Origin: Microlunatus antarcticus
Lineage (GTDB): Bacteria; Actinomycetota; Actinomycetes; Propionibacteriales; Propionibacteriaceae
Assembly (NCBI RefSeq): GCF_014193425.1
Contig: NZ_JACHZG010000001.1
Location: 2,418,001 to 2,482,000, forward strand
DNA: 64,000 nt
Direction: 5' to 3'
In this document: positions 1 to 9,303 of the stretch, in pieces
How positions within the stretch are numbered: the first letter of the stretch is position 1
How the letters are laid out: every line of letters begins with the position of its first letter
Notes under the pieces: generated by a model
What the model was told of the DNA's origin: nothing
Database searches by the model: none
The model's input: only the letters and a program-made list of their open reading frames with translations
Program-made: the position numbers and the translations under genes

Positions 1-790
1 GGTCCGCCTGCGCCTGGGTGACGACGGTCGACAGGAACTCGTCACGGCTCGGGGCCGCCTCGGCGACGAGACGCACGATCTCGTCGTAGACCTTGGGGTG
101 CATGGTCGCGAACGAGAGGTCCTCGAGCTCCCACTTGATCGTGTTCATGCCGAGCCGGTGGGCGAGCGGCGCGTAGATCTCGAGCGTCTCGAGCGCGATG
201 CGGGACTGCTTGTCCGGCCGCAGGTAGTGCAGCGTGCGCATGTTGTGCAGGCGGTCGGCGAGCTTGATGACGAGCACGCGGATGTCGCGGCTCATCGCCA
301 CGACCATCTTGCGGATCGTGTCGGACTTGGCCGACTCGCCGTACTTGATCTTGTCGACCTTGGTGCAGCCGTCGACCAGGAGCGCGATCTCCTCGCCGAA
401 GTCCTTGGTCAGCTCCTTCAGCGTGTACGCGGTGTCCTCGACCGTGTCGTGGAGCAGGGCCGCGCAGAGCGTCGCCTCGGTCATCCCGAGCTCGGCGAGG
501 ATCGTCGTCACGGCCAGCGGGTGCGTGATGTACGCGTCGCCGCTCTTGCGCCGCTGGTCACGGTGGTAGCGCTCGGCGGTGTGGAACGCCCGCTCGACCA
601 GCGAGAGGTCGGCCTTGGGGTGGTTGGCCCGGATGACCTGGAACAGGGGGTCGAGCGCCGCCGTCTGCGGGCGCGTCGCGCCCAGCCGGGCCAGGCGCTG
701 CCGCATGCGGACGCGCGGCGGCTCGCCGGAGGCTGCCGGCGTCTCGACGACCGTCTGGTCCACCACGCTCGAATCCACCACACCCGTCAT
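1..790 (-). CDS. rel: RelA/SpoT family (p)ppGpp synthetase/hydrolase, N-terminal part
   Basis: Bifunctional RSH enzymes make and hydrolyse (p)ppGpp in the stringent response. Reading the minus strand from the ATG at 790 gives 263 residues without a stop; the gene continues beyond base 1, so only the hydrolase half and the beginning of the synthetase half are visible. The HD hydrolase motif is clear: [11 protein letters not shown] at about 81-91, HD at 114-115 followed by TVEDT, and [10 protein letters not shown] at 177-186. The synthetase catalytic region, TGS and ACT domains lie outside. The secDF-apt-rel order is classic for actinobacteria; here a potassium channel gene sits between apt and rel. 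A TAGACT -10 element lies just upstream. Family assignment is very secure; symbol rel is used because most actinobacteria have one bifunctional enzyme. Confidence 0.96.
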   Translation of the reverse strand, partial: MTGVVDSSVVDQTVVETPAASGEPPRVRMRQRLARLGATRPQTAALDPLFQVIRANHPKADLSLVERAFHTAERYHRDQRRKSGDAYITHPLAVTTILAELGMTEATLCAALLHDTVEDTAYTLKELTKDFGEEIALLVDGCTKVDKIKYGESAKSDTIRKMVVAMSRDIRVLVIKLADRLHNMRTLHYLRPDKQSRIALETLEIYAPLAHRLGMNTIKWELEDLSFATMHPKVYDEIVRLVAEAAPSRDEFLSTVVTQAQAD

Positions 791-805
791 GTCGACTGTG
801 GGAGG

Positions 806-811
806 AGTCTA
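806..811 (-). promoter_or_regulatory. -10 element (TAGACT) for rel
   Basis: On the minus strand TAGACT ends 15 nt before the rel ATG at 790, in the 44-nt gap after the channel gene. It matches the TANNNT pattern seen before many genes here. It would give rel its own transcript with a leader of about 9 nt. No convincing -35 box was seen. Confidence 0.45.
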
Positions 812-834
812 GTCAGGCGGTCGGCACGTGCGCG

Positions 835-1890
835 TCAGGCGTCAGCGGCCTTGCGGACGACGACGACCTGGTCGCCCGTCTGGAGGGTGGCGACGGCGGG
901 GTCGTAGAAGCGCCGCAGGGTCTTGTTCCGGACGACCGCGATGACGCGTTCGCCCTCGACCTCGCCCGGCGCGTGACCGGCCTCGGCTGCGGTCACCTGG
1001 CGCTCCCCCACCTCCAGGCCCTCGCGGGACGAGAGGAGGTCCTCGATGACGGTGCCGATGTTCGGGCTGGTCGCCGAGAGCCCGAGCAGCCGCCCGACGG
1101 CCTCGGACGAGGTGACGACGACGTTGGCCCCGCACTGGCGCAGCAGCGAGGCGTTGTCGTCCTCGCGGACCGCGACCACGACGTGCGCGCTCGGGTTGAG
1201 CTGCCGCACCGTGAGCATGGTGAGGATCGCGGAGTCGTCTCGGTCGAGGGTGATGACGATCTCGCGCGCCCGGGCGATCTCGGCGCGGCGGAGGATGTCG
1301 CGCCGGGTGGCGTCGCCCTCGATGGCGGCGTAGCCGCGGACGTTCGCGTCGGCCACGGCGGTCGGGCGGGAGTCGATGATGACGACCTGCGACGCGTTGG
1401 CGCCATTCGTCTCCAGGGTCTCGACGGCGCTGCGGCCCTTGGTGCCGTAGCCCACGACGACGACGTGGTTGCGCATGCCACTCCTCCAGCGTCGGTCCCG
1501 GTAGATCTGCCGGCCCTGGTTGGCCAGCACCTCCAGGGTCGTGCCGACCAGCAGGACCAGGAAGCCGATCCGCAGGGGGGTCACGATGATGGCGTTCAGC
1601 ACCCGGGCGTGCGGGGCGACGGGCGTGATGTCGCCGTACCCGGTGGTCGTGATGGTGACCGTGGCGTAGTAGATCGCGTCGATCAGACCGACCGTGCCGT
1701 CGCTGGTGTCGTTGTACGAGTCCCGGTCGAGGAAGACCAGCACGACCACGATGGTGAGCAGCAGCAGGGCGAGCCCGCCGCGCCGCGCCAGCTCGACGCC
1801 GGGCGAGGCGCTCCGGGCCGGGAGCGAGACGAGGGCCTCGGAGGTCCAGCGCCGCTCCTGGTCGAGGCGGCGCATGCGCACCATGCCCAC
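835..1890 (-). CDS. Potassium channel with RCK (TrkA-N) domain
   Basis: A 351-residue two-TM potassium channel subunit with a cytoplasmic regulatory domain. Visible parts in order: basic N-terminus, TM1 at about 39-54, pore loop with the selectivity filter TTTGYGD at 81-87, TM2 at about 98-118, then a Rossmann-type RCK/TrkA-N domain beginning near 141 (VVVVGYGTKG) and a TrkA-C-like tail. Kch/MthK-type proteins gate K+ flow in response to ligands such as nucleotides or Ca2+. The GTG start at 1890 is one base after the apt stop (TGA-C-GTG), so the gene is very probably translated from the secDF-apt transcript. A channel between apt and rel is not the usual arrangement. Ligand and direction of K+ flow cannot be read from sequence. 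Confidence 0.9.
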   Translation of the reverse strand: MGMVRMRRLDQERRWTSEALVSLPARSASPGVELARRGGLALLLLTIVVVLVFLDRDSYNDTSDGTVGLIDAIYYATVTITTTGYGDITPVAPHARVLNAIIVTPLRIGFLVLLVGTTLEVLANQGRQIYRDRRWRSGMRNHVVVVGYGTKGRSAVETLETNGANASQVVIIDSRPTAVADANVRGYAAIEGDATRRDILRRAEIARAREIVITLDRDDSAILTMLTVRQLNPSAHVVVAVREDDNASLLRQCGANVVVTSSEAVGRLLGLSATSPNIGTVIEDLLSSREGLEVGERQVTAAEAGHAPGEVEGERVIAVVRNKTLRRFYDPAVATLQTGDQVVVVRKAADA

Positions 1891-1891
1891 G

Positions 1892-2449
1892 TCAGCCCCG
1901 CTCGACGGTGACCAGGGCCCGCACGTCGTCGAGGCCGGCCTGGTGCAACCGGGCCCGGCCCCCCAGGAACCCGAGCTCGAGCACCACGGCGACGGCGGCG
2001 ACCTCGGCGCCGAGCGTGCGCACCAGCTCGGCCGTGGCGGCGATCGTGCCGCCGGTGGCGAGCACGTCGTCGACCACGAGGACCCGCTGACCCGCGTGGA
2101 GCGCGTCGGCGTGCACGGCGAGCGTCTCGGTCGCGTACTCGAGGTCGTAGGTGATCTCGACGTGCTCGCGGGGCAGCTTGTTGGGCTTGCGGACGGGGAC
2201 GAAGCCGACGCCGAGCGCGAGCGCCACCGGACCGCCGAAGATGAAGCCGCGGGCCTCCAGGGCGACGACGGCCTCGATGCCGGCGGGCGCGGCAGCGGTC
2301 AGACCCTCGACGGCGGCGGCGAGGCCGGCGGCCGACCCGAGCAGCGGCGTGATGTCGGAGAACGTGACCCCGGGCTTCGGGAAGTCCGGGACGTCGACGA
2401 CGAGGCTGGAGATCAGCTCGGCGCGGGACCGGCCACCGTCCGGCGCCAC
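1892..2449 (-). CDS. apt: Adenine phosphoribosyltransferase
   Basis: Converts adenine and PRPP to AMP in purine salvage, in the cytoplasm. The 185-residue product has FPKPGVTFSDITPLL near 23-37 and the PRPP-binding loop VLVVDDVLATGGT at about 123-135. The frame is open further upstream into secF, but the GTG at 2449 lies one base after the secF TGA and gives a normal-sized Apt, so it is chosen as start. It is flanked on the minus strand by secF and the K+ channel gene, with the same TGA-C-GTG junction on both sides, suggesting tight translational coupling. Confidence 0.93.
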   Translation of the reverse strand: MAPDGGRSRAELISSLVVDVPDFPKPGVTFSDITPLLGSAAGLAAAVEGLTAAAPAGIEAVVALEARGFIFGGPVALALGVGFVPVRKPNKLPREHVEITYDLEYATETLAVHADALHAGQRVLVVDDVLATGGTIAATAELVRTLGAEVAAVAVVLELGFLGGRARLHQAGLDDVRALVTVERG

Positions 2450-2450
2450 G

Positions 2451-3683
2451 TCACCGCTTCCGTTGGCTGCGCGGCGCGTTCTGCGGCTGCGGCCGCTTGG
2501 CCGCACCCTCGACGACCGGCCGTACGGCGGGCCGCGCGGACGCGGGCACCGCCGTCACGCGGGTGCCGCCCTTGGCGCCCAGCGCGACCTCCTCGGCCGC
2601 GCCCGGCGCGACCCCGACGAGGCCGTCGGGCTCGTCCAGCCGGTCGTCGGCCGACGTGTCGTCAGCCGCAGCGGCGGGGGCCGAACGACCCTCGGCCTTG
2701 TCGCGACGGGTCTGGACCCGAGCACGGTGGCGGGCCATGTCCGGCTCCCGCTCCTTGAGCTGGGCCAGCAGCGGCGTGGCGATGAAGATCGAGGAGTACG
2801 CGCCGGAGACCATGCCGACGAACAGCGCCAGCGACAGGTCCTTCAGCGGGCCCTCGCCCAGGATGAACGTGCCGGCGAAGAGCAGCGCGGCCACGGGCAG
2901 GACACCGATGATCGTCGTGTTGATCGAGCGCACGAGCACCTGGTTGACGGCGAGGTTCGCCGCCTCCGAGTACGTCTTCGTCGTGCTGGTCTTGACGCCC
3001 TTGACGTTCTCGCGCACCTTGTCGAAGACGACGACGGTGTCGTAGAGCGAGTAGCCGAGGATGGTCAGGACGCCGATCAACGTCGCCGGTGTGACCGTGA
3101 AGCCGACCAGCGCGTAGATGCCGACCGTCAGCAGGAGGTCGTGCAGCAGGGCGACCAGGGCGGCGCCCGACATCTTGGCGTCGCGGAAGTAGATCCAGAT
3201 CACCAGCGAGACCAGCACCAGGAACACGATCAGCGCGATGAGCGCCCGCTCGGTGATCTGGCCGCCCCACGACGCGCCGATGAGGCTGTAGTTCACCTGG
3301 TCGCCCGGGACCCCGACCGCCTGGCCGATCGCCCCGCGGACGGCGGGGACCTCGGTCGTGGTGTCGAGGGTGCGCGTCTGCACGCGGACCTGGTTGCTGC
3401 CGATCGTGTTGACCGTCGCCTCGTTGAGGTTCGGGACCCCGGAACGCTCGAGGGCGTCCCGCACCGGCTGCACCATCTGCGACGCGCTGACGTTCGTCGG
3501 CGCCTGGAAGTCGGCGCCACCCTCGAACTCGATGCCCAGGGTCAGGCCCTTGAGCAGCAGCGCGAGGATCGAGACGGTCAGCAGGATGCCGGAGAAGATG
3601 TACCAGCGACGCCGGCGGGCGATGAAGTCGTACGAGACCTCGCCCGTGTAGAGGCGGTGGCCCAGGTCAGAGAACTTGGACAT
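2451..3683 (-). CDS. secF: Protein translocase subunit SecF
   Basis: Inner-membrane partner of SecD; SecDF uses the proton gradient to pull secreted proteins out of the SecYEG channel. The 410-residue product shows TM1 at about 27-45, a periplasmic-type loop beginning GIEFEGGADFQ, and five further membrane segments between about 150 and 310, with the conserved LGYSLYDTVVVFDKVREN region near 210-225. The last 100 residues form a basic, Ala/Pro-rich cytoplasmic tail longer than in E. coli, as is usual in actinobacteria. It starts 6 nt after secD. Confidence 0.97.
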   Translation of the reverse strand: MSKFSDLGHRLYTGEVSYDFIARRRRWYIFSGILLTVSILALLLKGLTLGIEFEGGADFQAPTNVSASQMVQPVRDALERSGVPNLNEATVNTIGSNQVRVQTRTLDTTTEVPAVRGAIGQAVGVPGDQVNYSLIGASWGGQITERALIALIVFLVLVSLVIWIYFRDAKMSGAALVALLHDLLLTVGIYALVGFTVTPATLIGVLTILGYSLYDTVVVFDKVRENVKGVKTSTTKTYSEAANLAVNQVLVRSINTTIIGVLPVAALLFAGTFILGEGPLKDLSLALFVGMVSGAYSSIFIATPLLAQLKEREPDMARHRARVQTRRDKAEGRSAPAAAADDTSADDRLDEPDGLVGVAPGAAEEVALGAKGGTRVTAVPASARPAVRPVVEGAAKRPQPQNAPRSQRKR

Positions 3684-3689
3684 GAGAGA

Positions 3690-5435
3690 TCAGACCCTCG
3701 ATCCGGCCGCGGAGGCCCGACGTGTGCGGATACCCGGCAGCGCCTTGACCCCGAGGTGCGCGGGGTCGAGACCGGACAGCTTGTGACCGCCCCCGAAGAA
3801 GCGGGTGCGGGCCAGCAGCGACATCAGCGGCTTGGTGAAGAAGAAGACGATGAAGACGTCGATCAGCGTGGTCAGCCCGAGCGTGAAGGCGAAGCCCCGC
3901 ACCGAGCCGATCGCCAGGATGAACAGCACGACCGCGGAGAGCATCGACACGGCGTCGGCGATCAGGATCGTGTGCCGCGCGCGGCGCCAGCCGGTCTCGA
4001 CGGCCGTCCGCAGGCTGCGTCCGTCGCGGACCTCGTCGCGGATGCGTTCGAAGTAGATGACGAAGCTGTCCGCCGTCACCCCGATGGCCACGATCGCGCC
4101 CGCGATGCCGGGCAGGTTGAGCGCGAAGCCGACCGAGCTGCCGAGCAGCACCATGCACGCGTACGTGATCACCGCCGCGATGGCCAGCGAGGCCACCACG
4201 ACGATGCCGAGCCCGCGGTAGTAGAGGAAGCAGAAGAGCACGACCAGGATCAGGCCGACGATGCCGGCCACGATCCCCGCGTGCAGCTGCTCGCCGCCGA
4301 GGGTGGCGGAGACGTTGCTGACCTGCGAGATGTCGAAGGCCAGCGGCAGGGCGCCGTACTTCAGCACGTTGGCGAGGTCGGTCGCGGTCTGCTGGGTGAA
4401 CCCGCCGGAGATCTGCGCGGCGCCGCCGGGGATCGCCGTGCTGACCGACGGGGCGGAGATCGACTGGCCGTCCAGGACGATCGAGAAGCGGTTCATCGGG
4501 TCGCTCTTGGCCGCGAGGGCGCGGGTCGCGTCCTCGAACTGGGTCGAGCCCTGCCCGTTGAACTGCAGGTTGACGACCCACTCGATCCCGTTCTGCGGGA
4601 TGCCGGCGTTGGCGCTGGTGAGCTCGTTGCCCTCGATGAGGGTCGGGCCGAGCAGGTACTTCTCGGTGCCCTCGCGGCTGCAGGAGAACAGCGGCTGGTC
4701 GGAGACGTCGACCTGCGGGTCGCCGCAGGTGTAGCTGGCGAAGTCGGTCGTGTCGGCCTGCGAGGGCTGCCAGTCCAGCGCCTTGTCGGGCGGGGTGCCC
4801 TGGCCCTCGACGGTCGGCCGGGGTGCGGTCGGTGTCGGAGGCGCGGTGGGCAGCTGCGGCTGCGGCATCATCGGCCGGTTGTTGCCGGCGGGCACCTGAC
4901 CGGAGCCACCGCTCGCGGCGGGCGAGGGGGCCGGGTTGGCCGACTCGGTGGCGGCCGGGGCGCTCGGGCTGGCCGCCCCGGTGGGCTCGCCGCTGGGCGC
5001 GGGGGTCGGCGTCGCCGCACCCGTCTCGCTGCCGGACGGCGCGGTGACGGGCGGCTGGACCTGCTCCGCCGCGTACACGGCGCGGAACCGCAGGTTGGCG
5101 GTCTGGCCGACCTGCTGCACCAGCTGGTCCTGCTGGACGTTCGGGACGCTGACGATGATCTGCCGGTCGCCCGAGACGGTCACCTCGCTCTCGCCGACCC
5201 CGAGCGCGTTGACCCGCGACTCGATGATCTGGCGCGCCTGCTGCAGGCTGGCCGGGTCGACCGACCCGCCGCCGGTGGTGTTCCGCGCGGTGAGCGTGAC
5301 GGTCGTGCCGCCCCGCAGGTCGAGCCCCAGCTTGGGGGTCCAGGTGTTGCCCACGGCCATCAGGGCGATCAGGCCCGCGGTGATGACCGCCAGGGCCACC
5401 AGCATGCGCAACGGGCGCCCGGTCATCGCTGCCAC
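3690..5435 (-). CDS. secD: Protein translocase subunit SecD
   Basis: Works with SecF in the membrane to complete protein export. The 581-residue product has TM1 at about 10-27, LGLDLRGGTTVTL near 36-48, a P1-like head, and the five C-terminal membrane segments from about 390 on (IVGLILVVLFCFLYYRG and VTADSFVIYFERIRDE are typical). Between roughly 125 and 215 there is a low-complexity Pro/Ala/Ser/Thr/Gly-rich insert inside the extracytoplasmic loop, of the type seen in other high-GC actinobacteria. GTG start at 5435; an internal ATG three codons on (MTGRPL) is an alternative. Confidence 0.97.
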   Translation of the reverse strand: MAAMTGRPLRMLVALAVITAGLIALMAVGNTWTPKLGLDLRGGTTVTLTARNTTGGGSVDPASLQQARQIIESRVNALGVGESEVTVSGDRQIIVSVPNVQQDQLVQQVGQTANLRFRAVYAAEQVQPPVTAPSGSETGAATPTPAPSGEPTGAASPSAPAATESANPAPSPAASGGSGQVPAGNNRPMMPQPQLPTAPPTPTAPRPTVEGQGTPPDKALDWQPSQADTTDFASYTCGDPQVDVSDQPLFSCSREGTEKYLLGPTLIEGNELTSANAGIPQNGIEWVVNLQFNGQGSTQFEDATRALAAKSDPMNRFSIVLDGQSISAPSVSTAIPGGAAQISGGFTQQTATDLANVLKYGALPLAFDISQVSNVSATLGGEQLHAGIVAGIVGLILVVLFCFLYYRGLGIVVVASLAIAAVITYACMVLLGSSVGFALNLPGIAGAIVAIGVTADSFVIYFERIRDEVRDGRSLRTAVETGWRRARHTILIADAVSMLSAVVLFILAIGSVRGFAFTLGLTTLIDVFIVFFFTKPLMSLLARTRFFGGGHKLSGLDPAHLGVKALPGIRTRRASAAGSRV

Positions 5436-5507
5436 TTCAGTGCTTACCTCGTTCGGGAGAAGCCACGGCGGACCGCCGCACGCCAGGCGTACGGCGGGGA
5501 CGCGTGG

Positions 5508-5966
5508 TCAGCGCAGGTTGCTGCGGTCGGTGTCGGTGGAGGGGTACGTCGGGCTGGTGGTGCTCGACGGGTACGGCGAGGAGGCGTCGACGTCGGCGTC
5601 GGCGCGGACCACGGGCGGGACGGCGCCGGAGTCGTACGTGGAGGTCGCCTCGGCCTCGAGCTCGTCGCCGACCTCGTCCTCGGAGACCGCGTCGACGTCG
5701 GCCTCGGTCGCGCGGCGCACGATGGCCTGCTTGAGCACCGTCAGCTCGACGCCGGGGGCGATCTCGAGGACGGCCTGCTTGGTGCCGAGCGAGACGAGCG
5801 TGCCGAACAGGCCGCTGCCGAGCAGCACCTGGTCGCCGGGCTGGAGCTCGCGCGTCATCTTCTGCAGAGCCTGCTGGCGCTTCTTCTGCGGCCGCAGGAT
5901 CAGGAAGTAGAACGCGACCACCATGAGGAGGACGAGGATCAGCGTGCTGTATTGGTTGGAAGCCAC
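5508..5966 (-). CDS. yajC: Preprotein translocase subunit YajC
   Basis: Small accessory protein of the SecDF complex. The 152-residue product has a single N-terminal membrane helix (about 8-24) followed by the family signature RPQKKRQQA and GDQVLLGSGLFGTLVSL. After about residue 95 it carries an acidic, low-complexity tail (Ser/Thr/Asp/Tyr-rich) with no recognisable domain. It begins the yajC-secD-secF-apt-channel gene series on the minus strand, 72 nt ahead of secD. Confidence 0.94.
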   Translation of the reverse strand: MASNQYSTLILVLLMVVAFYFLILRPQKKRQQALQKMTRELQPGDQVLLGSGLFGTLVSLGTKQAVLEIAPGVELTVLKQAIVRRATEADVDAVSEDEVGDELEAEATSTYDSGAVPPVVRADADVDASSPYPSSTTSPTYPSTDTDRSNLR

Positions 5967-6032
5967 GATGTGCCGTTCCGGGTTGGGGTCGGAGGGTGCC
6001 GGACGTGGTGGAGACCACGGCCCGACCGGTGA

Positions 6033-6038
6033 ACTCTA
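6033..6038 (-). promoter_or_regulatory. Candidate -10 element (TAGAGT) for yajC-secDF
   Basis: On the minus strand TAGAGT lies about 66 nt before the yajC ATG, in the 98-nt gap after ruvB. A short perfect hairpin (CGTGGT-ggag-ACCACG, 6004-6019) would fall in the resulting leader. No clear -35 box. Confidence 0.4.
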
Positions 6039-6064
6039 CCCAGCGATCCGCCGAATCCCTGTAG

Positions 6065-7120
6065 TCAGCCGAACAGGCCCGGGTCGGGCGCGCCGCCCGG
6101 CGGCGTCCACGCGGTGCTGCCCGGAGGCGTGAGCCCGAGGTGGGCCCAGGCCGCGGGCGTGGCGACGCGACCGCGCGGCGTCCGCATCAGGAACCCCTCG
6201 CGCACCAGGAACGGTTCCGCGACCTCCTCGACGGTCTCGCGCTCCTCGCCCACGGAGATGGCCAGGGTGGACAGACCGACGGGTCCGCCGGCGAACCGCT
6301 TGCAGATCGCGACGAGGACGGCGCGGTCGAGGCGGTCCAGGCCGATGGAGTCGACCTCGTACAGCTCGAGCGCCGCGGCGGCGACCGCCTGGGTCAGCCG
6401 GCCCGAGCCGCGCACCTCGGCGAAGTCCCGGACGCGGCGGAGCAGCCGGTTGACGATGCGCGGGGTGCCGCGGGACCGGCCGGCGATCTCGCGCGCCGCG
6501 TCGGGCTCGAGCTCGACGCCCAGCAGGACGGCCGAGCGCCGCACGATGTGCTCGAGGTCGGCCGGGTCGTAGAACTCGAGCTGGCCGGTGAACCCGAAGC
6601 GGTCGCGCAGGGGGCTCGGGAGCAGGCCGGCCCGCGTGGTCGCGCCGACGAGGGTGAAGCGCGGGATCTCGATGGGGATCGCCGTGGCGCCGGGACCCTT
6701 GCCGACGACGACGTCGACGCGGAAGTCCTCCATCGCGAGGTAGAGCATCTCCTCGGCCGGCCGCGAGAGCCGGTGGATCTCGTCGAGGAACAGCACCTCG
6801 CCCTCGGTCAGCCCGGACAGGATCGCGGCGAGGTCGCCCGCGTGCTGGATGGCCGGCCCGCTGGAGATGCGGAGCGGCGCCGTCATCTCGGCAGCGATGA
6901 TCATCGCCAGCGTCGTCTTGCCCAGCCCGGGCGGGCCGGACAGCAGGACGTGGTCCGCGACCCCGCCCCGACGGCGGGCGGCGGCCAGCACCAGGCCGAG
7001 CTGCTCGGAGACGCGGGGCTGACCCTCGAACTCGGCCAGCGAGGTCGGCCGCAACGCCGACTCGGCCGCCCGCTCGTCCGGGTCGGCCACGGAGTGCATG
7101 TCCACGGGGTCGAGGCTCAC
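6065..7120 (-). CDS. ruvB: Holliday junction helicase motor RuvB
   Basis: AAA+ ATPase hexamer that, with RuvA, drives branch migration of Holliday junctions. The 351-residue product has [12 protein letters not shown] at about 23-34, Walker [10 protein letters not shown] at 62-70, Walker B FLDEIHR near 111-117, the sensor GATTRAG near 159-165, an arginine finger region ([11 protein letters not shown]), and the C-terminal winged helix ending in [17 protein letters not shown]. Its ATG overlaps the ruvA stop by 4 nt. Confidence 0.98.
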   Translation of the reverse strand: MSLDPVDMHSVADPDERAAESALRPTSLAEFEGQPRVSEQLGLVLAAARRRGGVADHVLLSGPPGLGKTTLAMIIAAEMTAPLRISSGPAIQHAGDLAAILSGLTEGEVLFLDEIHRLSRPAEEMLYLAMEDFRVDVVVGKGPGATAIPIEIPRFTLVGATTRAGLLPSPLRDRFGFTGQLEFYDPADLEHIVRRSAVLLGVELEPDAAREIAGRSRGTPRIVNRLLRRVRDFAEVRGSGRLTQAVAAAALELYEVDSIGLDRLDRAVLVAICKRFAGGPVGLSTLAISVGEERETVEEVAEPFLVREGFLMRTPRGRVATPAAWAHLGLTPPGSTAWTPPGGAPDPGLFG

Positions 7121-7725
7121 GGGCGCGCCAGGCTGAGCAGAGCAGCGCGCATGAGGGCCGGCACGCCCAGGTCGGGCTGCTCGACGAGCATCGGCTCGAC
7201 GTCGTCGCAGGCCGCCTCGGCGTCACGCAGCGTCCAGCCGAGCCCGACGAGGCCCTGAGCCACCTGGTGGCGCCAGACCGCCTGGGCCGGGAGGGTCGGG
7301 GCGCCGAGCTCGGCGACCAGGCCGACGGTGTTGATCTTGTCCTTCAGCTCGAGGACGATCCGCTGGGCGCCCTTGCGACCGATCCCCGGGACCCGGCACA
7401 GCGTGACGAGGTTCTCCGTCGCGATGGCGGTGCGCAGCTCGTTCGGGCTGAGCACCGCGAGCGCCGCCTGCGCCAGCTTGGGGCCGACCCCGGTCGCGGT
7501 CGTCAGGAGCTCGAAGAACTCCCGCTCGTCCACGGTGGCGAAGCCGAAGAGCGTCAGGGAGTCCTCGCGCACCACCAACGAGGTGAACAGCGTGGTGCGC
7601 TGCCCCACCCGCAGGGCGGCGAGGGTGCCCGGGCTGCACAGCGCGAGCAGCCCGACCCCACCGGTCTCGACGACCGCGGACGTGGGGCCGAGGGCGGCCA
7701 CGTTCCCGCTGACCTGGGCGATCAT
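7117..7725 (-). CDS. ruvA: Holliday junction DNA-binding protein RuvA
   Basis: Tetrameric protein that holds the open four-way junction and loads RuvB. The 202-residue product begins [12 protein letters not shown], has the N-terminal OB fold, then two helix-hairpin-helix motifs ([19 protein letters not shown] and [19 protein letters not shown]), and a C-terminal RuvB-binding domain. The ATG at 7725 overlaps the ruvC stop by 4 nt (ATGA). A longer in-frame reading runs back into ruvC but has no family resemblance. Confidence 0.97.
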   Translation of the reverse strand: MIAQVSGNVAALGPTSAVVETGGVGLLALCSPGTLAALRVGQRTTLFTSLVVREDSLTLFGFATVDEREFFELLTTATGVGPKLAQAALAVLSPNELRTAIATENLVTLCRVPGIGRKGAQRIVLELKDKINTVGLVAELGAPTLPAQAVWRHQVAQGLVGLGWTLRDAEAACDDVEPMLVEQPDLGVPALMRAALLSLARP

Positions 7726-8306
7726 GCACGTGCTCCCTTCGTACGGGCCTGGGTAGCGGCCTGGGCGTAGGCCCGCTGCTGTCGCGCGGCCACGCTCGAG
7801 GCGGACTGCTGGGCCTGGTCGAGCCGGTCGGTGCTGCTCCCCCGCCAGACGTGGCAGATGGCGAGCGCGAGGGCGTCGGCGGCGTCGGCCGGCTTGGGCA
7901 CCTCGGTCAGCTGGAGGATGCGGGCCACCATGGCCCCGACCTGGTCCTTGCCGGCCCGGCCGGACCCGGTGATGGCCGCCTTCACCTCGCTGGGCGTGTG
8001 GAGGGCGGCCGGGATGCCGTGCCGGGCAGCGACCAGCAGGGCGATCCCCGCGGCCTGCGCCGTCCCCATGACGGTGCCCACGTTGTGCTGGGCGAAGACG
8101 CGTTCCACGGCGACGACGGACGGGCGGTAGCGCTGCACCCACTCCTCGAACGTCGCCTCGAGGGCGGCCAGCCGTACGCCGGTCTCCTCGTGCGGGGACG
8201 TCCGGAGCACGTCGACGGCCAGGACGAACGGCTTGCGCCCGGGCACGCCGTCCACCATGCCGAGACCACAGCGGGTCAGGCCGGGGTCGATGCCGAGCAC
8301 GCGCAC
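7722..8306 (-). CDS. ruvC: Crossover junction endodeoxyribonuclease RuvC
   Basis: Resolves Holliday junctions by symmetric cleavage. The 194-residue product starts [13 protein letters not shown] with catalytic Asp7, has Glu68 in [10 protein letters not shown], and the C-terminal acidic pair in [13 protein letters not shown] near 148-160; these four acids form the RNase H-like active site. GTG start at 8306, preceded by a GAGGGAGA ribosome-binding site. First gene of the ruvCAB operon. Confidence 0.97.
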   Translation of the reverse strand: MRVLGIDPGLTRCGLGMVDGVPGRKPFVLAVDVLRTSPHEETGVRLAALEATFEEWVQRYRPSVVAVERVFAQHNVGTVMGTAQAAGIALLVAARHGIPAALHTPSEVKAAITGSGRAGKDQVGAMVARILQLTEVPKPADAADALALAICHVWRGSSTDRLDQAQQSASSVAARQQRAYAQAATQARTKGARA

Positions 8307-8355
8307 GGGGTCTCCCTCGTCGTCGGAGCGCGTGCGGAACCGAACACGCGTTCGT

Positions 8356-8361
8356 ACGCTA
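8356..8361 (-). promoter_or_regulatory. -10 element (TAGCGT) for ruvCAB
   Basis: TAGCGT on the minus strand about 50 nt before the ruvC GTG, in the gap following yebC. The leader of roughly 40 nt contains the ruvC Shine-Dalgarno sequence. Confidence 0.4.
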
Positions 8362-8380
8362 ACCGAGGAGTCGTGGACCC

Positions 8381-8405
8381 CGGCCGCCCGACACGCGCGC
8401 GGCCG
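8381..8405 (-). terminator. Possible hairpin after yebC
   Basis: CGGCCGC and GCGGCCG arms (8381-8387 and 8399-8405) with an 11-nt loop lie 13 nt past the yebC stop. There is no T-run, which is common for actinobacterial terminators. Weak evidence. Confidence 0.35.
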
Positions 8406-8417
8406 CCCCGATCAGGC

Positions 8418-9179
8418 TCAGCCGGCGTTGACCAGGGCGTCGTTCTGGACGTCGGCGTTGGTGAAGACGTTCTGCACGTCGTCGGAGTCCTCGAGGGCGT
8501 CGACGAGGCGCTCGAGCTTCTCTAGCGTCTCCGCGTCGGCCGGCTGCGTGAACTCGGGCACGAAGGAGACCTCGGCCGAGTCGTAGTCGAGCCCGGCCTC
8601 CTGCACCGCGGTGCGCACGGCGACGGTGACCGCCGGGTCGCTGATGATCTCGAAGGCGTCGTCGAGGTCGTTGACCTCGTCGGGCCCGGCGTCCAGGGTC
8701 GCCTCGAGGACGTCGTCCTCGGTGAGGGTGCGCCCCTCCTGCTGCTTGGTCAGCAGGACGACGCCCTTGCGGCTGAACACCCGCGCGGTCGACCCGACGT
8801 CGGCCATCGTGCCGCCGTTGCGGGTGACCGCGACGCGGACGTCGGAGGCGGAACGGTTCCGGTTGTCGGTCAGGCACTCGATGAGCATCGCGATGCCGGC
8901 CGGGCCGTACGCCTCGTAGAACAGCGTCTCGTACGCGGCGCCGCCGCCCTCGGCACCGGAGCCGCGCTTGATGGCGCGCTCGATGTTGTCCTTGGGGACC
9001 GAAGTCTTGCGGGCCTTCTGGACGGCGTCGTACAGCGTGGGGTTGCCGTCGAGATCACCGCCGCCCAGCCGAGCGGCGACCTCGATGTTCTTGATGAGCT
9101 TGGCGAAGGACTTCGCGCGACGCGCGTCGACGACGGCCTTCTGATGCTTGGTGGTGGCCCACTTGGAATGACCCGACAT
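8418..9179 (-). CDS. yebC: YebC/PmpR family translation/transcription regulator
   Basis: The 253-residue product begins [22 protein letters not shown], the family hallmark, and keeps [28 protein letters not shown] near 45-72 and the [18 protein letters not shown] region. YebC proteins were named as transcription factors; recent work on the family ties some members to relief of ribosome stalling at proline stretches (family knowledge, not visible here). It lies directly upstream of ruvC, the standard actinobacterial neighbour. The start at 9179 is supported by a TACGAT -10 box 8 nt ahead of the ATG. Confidence 0.96.
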   Translation of the reverse strand: MSGHSKWATTKHQKAVVDARRAKSFAKLIKNIEVAARLGGGDLDGNPTLYDAVQKARKTSVPKDNIERAIKRGSGAEGGGAAYETLFYEAYGPAGIAMLIECLTDNRNRSASDVRVAVTRNGGTMADVGSTARVFSRKGVVLLTKQQEGRTLTEDDVLEATLDAGPDEVNDLDDAFEIISDPAVTVAVRTAVQEAGLDYDSAEVSFVPEFTQPADAETLEKLERLVDALEDSDDVQNVFTNADVQNDALVNAG

Positions 9180-9187
9180 GGTTCTAG

Positions 9188-9193
9188 ATCGTA
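9188..9193 (-). promoter_or_regulatory. Leaderless-type -10 element (TACGAT) for yebC
   Basis: On the minus strand TACGAT is followed by 8 nt and then the yebC ATG, so transcription would begin at or next to the start codon. No Shine-Dalgarno sequence precedes the ATG. Confidence 0.55.
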
Positions 9194-9248
9194 GTCCCGC
9201 CGCACCCGCTCCCTCTCCACCCGTTCTCCTCTCGCCGGGATCCACGGG

Positions 9249-9303
9249 AAACGCTGACTCCCGACAGCTGCTGGCCGGCTCCACGGGTCGGGAGTCAGCG
9301 GTT
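9249..9303. repeat. Palindrome, copy 1 (core CGCTGACTCCCGA)
   Basis: Arms CGCTGACTCCCGA (9252-9264) and its exact complement (9288-9300) give a 13-bp stem, extended by A/T pairs, around a 23-nt loop. The stop codon of the DUF559 gene (9295-9297) lies inside the right arm, so it may serve as that gene's terminator. TCCACGGG appears both just before the left arm and just before the right arm. A near copy lies at 10282-10339. Confidence 0.75.

Noticed and set aside
2151-6032. A 1293-codon open frame on the plus strand across apt, secF and secD.
   Set aside because: It is antisense to well-conserved genes, its product is Arg/Asp/Glu/Gly-rich low complexity, and no family resemblance is seen. Long antisense frames are expected in DNA this GC-rich.
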